DNA of 64,000 bases from Arbacia lixula (lineage: Eukaryota; Echinodermata; Echinoidea; Arbacioida; Arbaciidae). The position numbers and the translations under genes are program-made. A model generated the notes under the pieces. The model was not told the origin of the DNA and ran no database searches. It worked only from the letters and a program-made list of their open reading frames with translations. How positions within the stretch are numbered: position 1 is the stretch's first letter; every line of letters begins with the position of its first letter. Location: assembly GCA_963669155.1 (NCBI GenBank), contig OZ022581.1, positions 18,989,480 to 19,053,479 of the forward strand. The letters run 5' to 3'. Of this stretch, positions 54,541 to 64,000 are shown piece by piece.

Positions 54541-54850
54541 CTTTGTGTAGATTAATTCAGATACATGTAGATCAGTTTACCTATAAATAATAAAAGGTTT
54601 GACTCAGACATGTCATATGATGATATATGCGCACTCTGTCAGATACAGGGATGAATTCCACTATTTATTTGTTTGTCCTTTCTTTTTGGAAGAAAGAAAA
54701 TTATATTAACAGAAATCAGTATTACGTAACCATAGACCTAGCTTATAGAAATTGATAAACTTTTTACGATGCGAGACTCTTGCCAGTTGAGGAAATTTGT
54801 AAAATTTGTTAACATGATCATGATTAATTATAGACATAAACCCAAAAGAA
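54541..54850 (+). mobile_element. LINE, 3' segment beyond the Tc1 insertion
   Basis: Translating around 54620-54710 gives CALCQIQ and, after a one-base shift, DEFHYLFVCPFFLEERK: the CxxC...H...C knuckle and HYLF.C context typical of the C-terminus of LINE ORF2. About 54768-54820 gives MRDSCQLRKFVKFVNMIM. This fits as the continuation of the segment ending at 44116. Confidence 0.75.
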
Positions 54851-54969
54851 ATGATTTTGTTACTGTTCAACGTCATGAACATGTAGTTACACGTTTAGTG
54901 GTAGAATTGTAAGAAATCCTGTGCGCTTAGTGTTACTAGTTATTGTGCAATCAACTTTCGTGGGTGACA

Positions 54970-55185
54970 CAAGCCGTGGCGCGCGCCGTGCCGATCCGTT
55001 TTGAAGATCTCAGAAGCTGGCTGAAAAGTGGAAACGAAACGCGGCGCGCGGCGAGAGCGTCAGATTGTGTCAGCGAGGTACGGGTGATCTGGAACATCTG
55101 ATCAGAATCAACTGACTGAACGACAATTCAGTAAAATAACCCCATAACTTTGTGTTTTTTCTTCACTTGATCTGTCATTCAGGAG
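54970..55185 (+). promoter_or_regulatory. CpG-rich patch; probable DUS2 promoter and 5' UTR exon
   Basis: Local GC and CpG density (gtggcgcgcgccgtgccgat, gaaacgcggcgcgcggcgag) is far above the surroundings. A plausible donor AGGAG|GTAGGT ends at 55185, which would splice to the acceptor at 56964-56965 just before the DUS2 ATG. No TATA box needed. The start site is not shown by the sequence. Confidence 0.45.
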
Positions 55186-55564
55186 GTAGGTCTAAGTGTA
55201 TTAACTTTTCTAATTTAAGCAATGACATTGACAAGAGATGATCTGAAAAACGACTCAGTCCCACGCTACTAATTGTACGTCAGTACGCGCGATCATACAA
55301 GTTTGTGATTTTCATTGTCTGCTTTGCCGTTGACATCGAATGTTTTCGTGACTGCCTCTGTGTGTATGAGGGTTGTTCATTGTTAACTTTTCATTGCTAA
55401 TTATTACTGACATGACTTGTTATGGCATTAGTCATTGCATTGCTGCATTTCATGTTTTGGAAAGGGCTTTGAAATGAGTTCACAGCTTTCTCACTCTGAC
55501 TTTGCATGACTTTATGCTTCATATTTTGAAAATCATATTATTAAAATATATCAGTAAACACTTT

Positions 55565-55619
55565 GGCTAGATTTTATTGAAAAAATTTTTCAATAAAATT
55601 TTTCAATAAAATCTAGCCA
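55565..55619. repeat. Inverted repeat at the head of the SINE duplication
   Basis: ggctagattttattgaaaaa and tttttcaataaaatctagcc are exact complements, giving a strong hairpin directly before the first SINE copy. Confidence 0.85.
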
Positions 55620-55716
55620 AATTGTCCCTACGGCGGACTACTCATGAATATTAATGAGTCAGATGAAATGAGACTCTTTCGGGTATTTGTTTCCATGTTG
55701 TCGTGTCTTGACCCGT

Positions 55717-55792
55717 GAACTAGAAATAGCTTGCGTGGTTAAGTCGCTGCCCGGTAAGCAGTAGACTGCAGGTTCGAATCCCGTCTGGTTCC
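55717..55792 (+). tRNA. tRNA-Thr(GGT)-like SINE head, copy 1 (not a functional tRNA)
   Basis: A 7-bp acceptor stem (gaactag with ctggttc, one G-U) and a 5-bp anticodon stem (gctgc/gcagt) around the loop ccggtaa, anticodon GGT. Position 33 is C, not U; the T stem has a mismatch and the D arm does not fold well. Better read as the promoter of a SINE. Confidence 0.55.
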
Positions 55793-56029
55793 AAGATTTT
55801 TGTCTGACTTGTTTTTCGTTCATTTACAGGATGGAGCACGCTATCCTTACTACTGGGTGTATGCCTGAAATTTCTTTGTAAATTTCAATTACCTCAGACA
55901 TGTCAGAAAGCCTTTTCAATAAAATCTAGCCAAATTGTCCCTACGGCGGACTACTCATGAATATTAATGAGTCAGATGAAATGAGACTCTTTCGGGTATT
56001 TGTTTCCATGTTGTCGTGTCTTGACCCGT

Positions 56030-56105
56030 GAACTAGAAATAGCTTGCGTGGTTAAGTCGCTGCCCGGTAAGCAGTAGACTGCAGGTTCGAATCCCGTCTG
56101 GTTCC
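56030..56105 (+). tRNA. tRNA-Thr(GGT)-like SINE head, copy 2 (not a functional tRNA)
   Basis: Exact repeat of the head at 55717, 313 bp downstream, with the same stems, anticodon and defects. Confidence 0.55.
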
Positions 56106-56801
56106 AAGATTTTTGTCTGACTTGTTTTTCGTTCATTTACAGGATGGAGCACGCTATCCTTACTACTGGGTGTATGCCTGAAATTTCTTTGTAAAGTAAA
56201 CACTTTCTTCTTCATTTTCTGGATCTGGATATTTATGCTGTTTGACTGGTCTCTTGTAAACACTGATGTGATTCGGTCTGTCGGCAGACCAGTACAGTAG
56301 TAGGTGCCTTTTCCACCGCAGTGTAGTTAGGCTGGAAAAGAGTTCCTGTGTATGCGAGGGGGGGTTACAAAAAGTCAAAAGGAACTCATAATGCTGCAGC
56401 ATTATAACAAATGTCTGCCCTGCACCTCAATGGTTCAGCACTGGACTATGGCCATGTACTACAAACAAAGGAGAAAAAATAAGGCACCAGCAGCAGTAAT
56501 TATTTTTCATTTTTCGATCATAGACTTGCCTTTGTGCTGAATTCATGCTGCTAGTTCATTTTTTTCTTTTTACTTTTGTGGAGCATTGCAAGTGTATGCC
56601 ATAGTACGCTATAGGAATGGCTCAGTCGGTAATAGCGTTATTGCTGCACAAGCAATCATCAAAAAAGAAACAACCATATGGTGCAGCTACCAATTACCAA
56701 AGTTCAATTTTTTTACCCTCTCATACTGGAAACTCAATAATCACATGAAATGACATGATTAGTAATTGGAAATGGTCTCTGAAAATTAAATTGTAATGTG
56801 A

Positions 56802-62790
<5,989 letters not shown>

Positions 62791-62910
62791 GTATGCCATC
62801 CACTGTCTCTGCACGTCTATTTCACATCCAAGTTGGGGATGCCTTCTCCCAACATAACTCAAAATGTTTATTGGTCGGTAACAGCAATGCGACTGACCTC
62901 TCCTTACCTC

Positions 62911-63075
62911 CCATATAAGGAAAAGTTGTCCCATGATGCCCCGCACAGCTGCAATCCAACGTTGTTTGCAGTTATATTTTCTAGTATACCTGTGTATGAG
63001 ACTGGAAGTAAACATGACTGCAAACAAATTCTGGCTATGGCTGCGCTGTGCATTATGGGAAGACTTTTGCCTGAA
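62911..63075. mobile_element. Foldback MITE-like repeat, family A
   Basis: Left ggaaaagttgtcccatgatg, right cattatgggaagacttttgc; inner cgcacagctgc / ggctgcgctgtg also pair. Third copy of the family at 10149 and 40746. Confidence 0.65.
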
Positions 63076-63196
63076 TATTGAGTATATGCAATGGAGAATT
63101 GTAGCTCCTCGTGCACTCATTTCTATTGATATCACCTTGCTCAAATAGATCATATTTATTTCTGTTACAGTGGTTGTGGTAGTGAAGTTTTTTCTA

Positions 63197-63308
63197 GCTT
63201 GATGTCATTGTGTGCATTCTTGTTTATCTAAACCCCTCAAAAAATGTTCTGCAACTCAAGTTTTAGGGGTAGTATATCGCTTGCTGCTTCATCATCGTAC
63301 GTGACTGG
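63197..63308 (+). repeat. 112-bp direct repeat, copy 1
   Basis: Begins gcttgatgtcattgtgtgca and ends cgtacgtgactgg. Matches copy 2 at all but about three positions, 464 bp apart. Confidence 0.9.
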
Positions 63309-63660
63309 CCACTATGACTACAAAATGCAAATTTTTGTAATATAAACACACTGTGCAAGAACACAAGAAGCACAGCAAAAAGCTGTTTGTCAGTATTGAT
63401 GTAGCATATGAATATATTCCATTTAATTATGAGAAATTAAAGGATGTGGAAGGTAGTGGTGAATATTTCAAGAGATGTTGCAGTGGCAGAACATCTCTGC
63501 CATCCTTGTTTGATTTCAATTCCTACATCATTTTGGGAAGCTTCTTTCATGTGATCCTGATATCAACACAAGAATAGAATTGGTTGTCATGGCAGCAGGG
63601 TTCTGCCACGATCATGGATTGCATTTACCACCACAAGCCAGCATTTTGATTTTTTTTCCA

Positions 63661-63772
63661 GCTTGATGTCATTGTGTGCATTCTTGTTTATCTAAACCCC
63701 TCAAAAAATATTCTGCAACTCAAGTTTGAGGGGTAATATATCGCTTGCTGCTTCATCATCGTACGTGACTGG
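63661..63772 (+). repeat. 112-bp direct repeat, copy 2
   Basis: Same text as 63197-63308. The 352 bp between the copies contains a 74-codon open frame (63353-63577) of unknown nature. Confidence 0.9.
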
Positions 63773-64000
63773 GGTATTAGAAAGCTTGATTATTCCTCTT
63801 CACATTGGTGTGCCATTTGCTATGATTATGCAATCAAGGAATGTGCAGTATTTCTGAAATTGGAATTAAGTCACTATTGAAATGTTGCAAAATGCGTTGT
63901 TTTCAACAGCGAAGGCTCCATTCCTTTTGAAGGTGCAATGTGTTTTGAATACCGTAGTGTCAACGTGACAATGAACGTTTACGCATCACTGCATCGCCGC

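Larger units (their letters stand above)
55604..56195 (+). mobile_element. tRNA-derived SINE, tandemly duplicated (313-bp period)
   Basis: Two copies: 55604-55916 and 55917 to about 56195. Each has a tRNA-like head with a perfect B box (ggttcgaatcc) and an A-box-like stretch (tagcttgcgtgg), then a tail (catttacaggatggagcacg, tactgggtgtatgcctgaaa). The copies are almost identical, so the duplication is recent. It lies in the inferred DUS2 5' UTR intron. Confidence 0.85.
62791..64000 (+). other. DUS2 intron 9 to the right edge
   Basis: No exon encoding the expected dsRNA-binding domain (a KxxYP-like start is typical) is visible. Holds the foldback repeat and the two 112-bp direct repeats. Confidence 0.5.

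Noticed and set aside
55717-55792. Functional tRNA-Thr gene
   Set aside because: C at position 33, a poor D arm and a T-stem mismatch, plus fusion to a SINE tail and an identical tandem copy, favour a SINE head.
56614-56660. A-box-like segment (atggctcagtcggtaa)
   Set aside because: Resembles a tRNA A box, but no B box follows at the right distance, so not listed as an RNA gene or SINE.
63353-63577. 74-codon frame as a DUS2 exon or new gene
   Set aside because: Does not resemble the DUS2 dsRNA-binding domain, lacks matching splice sites in phase 2, and lies between direct repeats.

Overview
The window looks like nuclear DNA of an invertebrate deuterostome, most likely an echinoderm such as a sea urchin. 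The basis is AT-rich introns with GT-AG splice sites, a long run of hyalin-type HYR domains next to EGF domains, and tRNA-derived SINE, LINE and Tc1/mariner debris. The species call is inference. Two host genes are visible, both on the + strand.

Gene 1 (50-38558, 5' end outside the window) encodes a giant type I membrane protein. I can place 34 exons: 4 EGF exons, 25 HYR exons (one domain per exon), a truncated EGF-like exon, a 45-nt micro-exon with an RRRR convertase-type site, 2 more EGF exons, and a last exon with the transmembrane helix and a short tail. Every internal exon boundary is phase 1, so any exon can be skipped or duplicated without breaking the frame. Several HYR exons (14-17, 19-21) are near-identical, and exons 15 and 16 were copied together with their introns. 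Three introns carry tandem repeats that resemble neighbouring exon heads or a splice donor. The 5.2-kb intron 30808-35973 holds a long polypyrimidine minisatellite.

From 38559 to 56966 lies repeat-rich intergenic DNA. It includes foldback/MITE copies, a 40-bp minisatellite with a 200-bp higher-order repeat, and a three-level nest. A decayed LINE (about 41700-44116, resuming 54541-54850) is split by a Tc1-type element (44117-54538, TA target duplication, matching TIRs). That element is split inside its transposase by an 8.76-kb element (45298-54053) with a perfect 13-bp TIR, a 2-bp AG duplication and arrays of GACGTC/TGACGTCA palindromes. I could not assign this last element to a named family, and it is the best candidate for something undescribed.

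Gene 2 (ATG at 56967, runs off the right edge) is DUS2, a tRNA-dihydrouridine synthase. Nine coding exons cover the whole FMN-dependent catalytic domain; the double-stranded-RNA-binding domain must lie beyond the window. Its likely promoter is a CpG-rich patch near 54970-55090, and its upstream intron carries a tandemly duplicated tRNA-Thr-like SINE.
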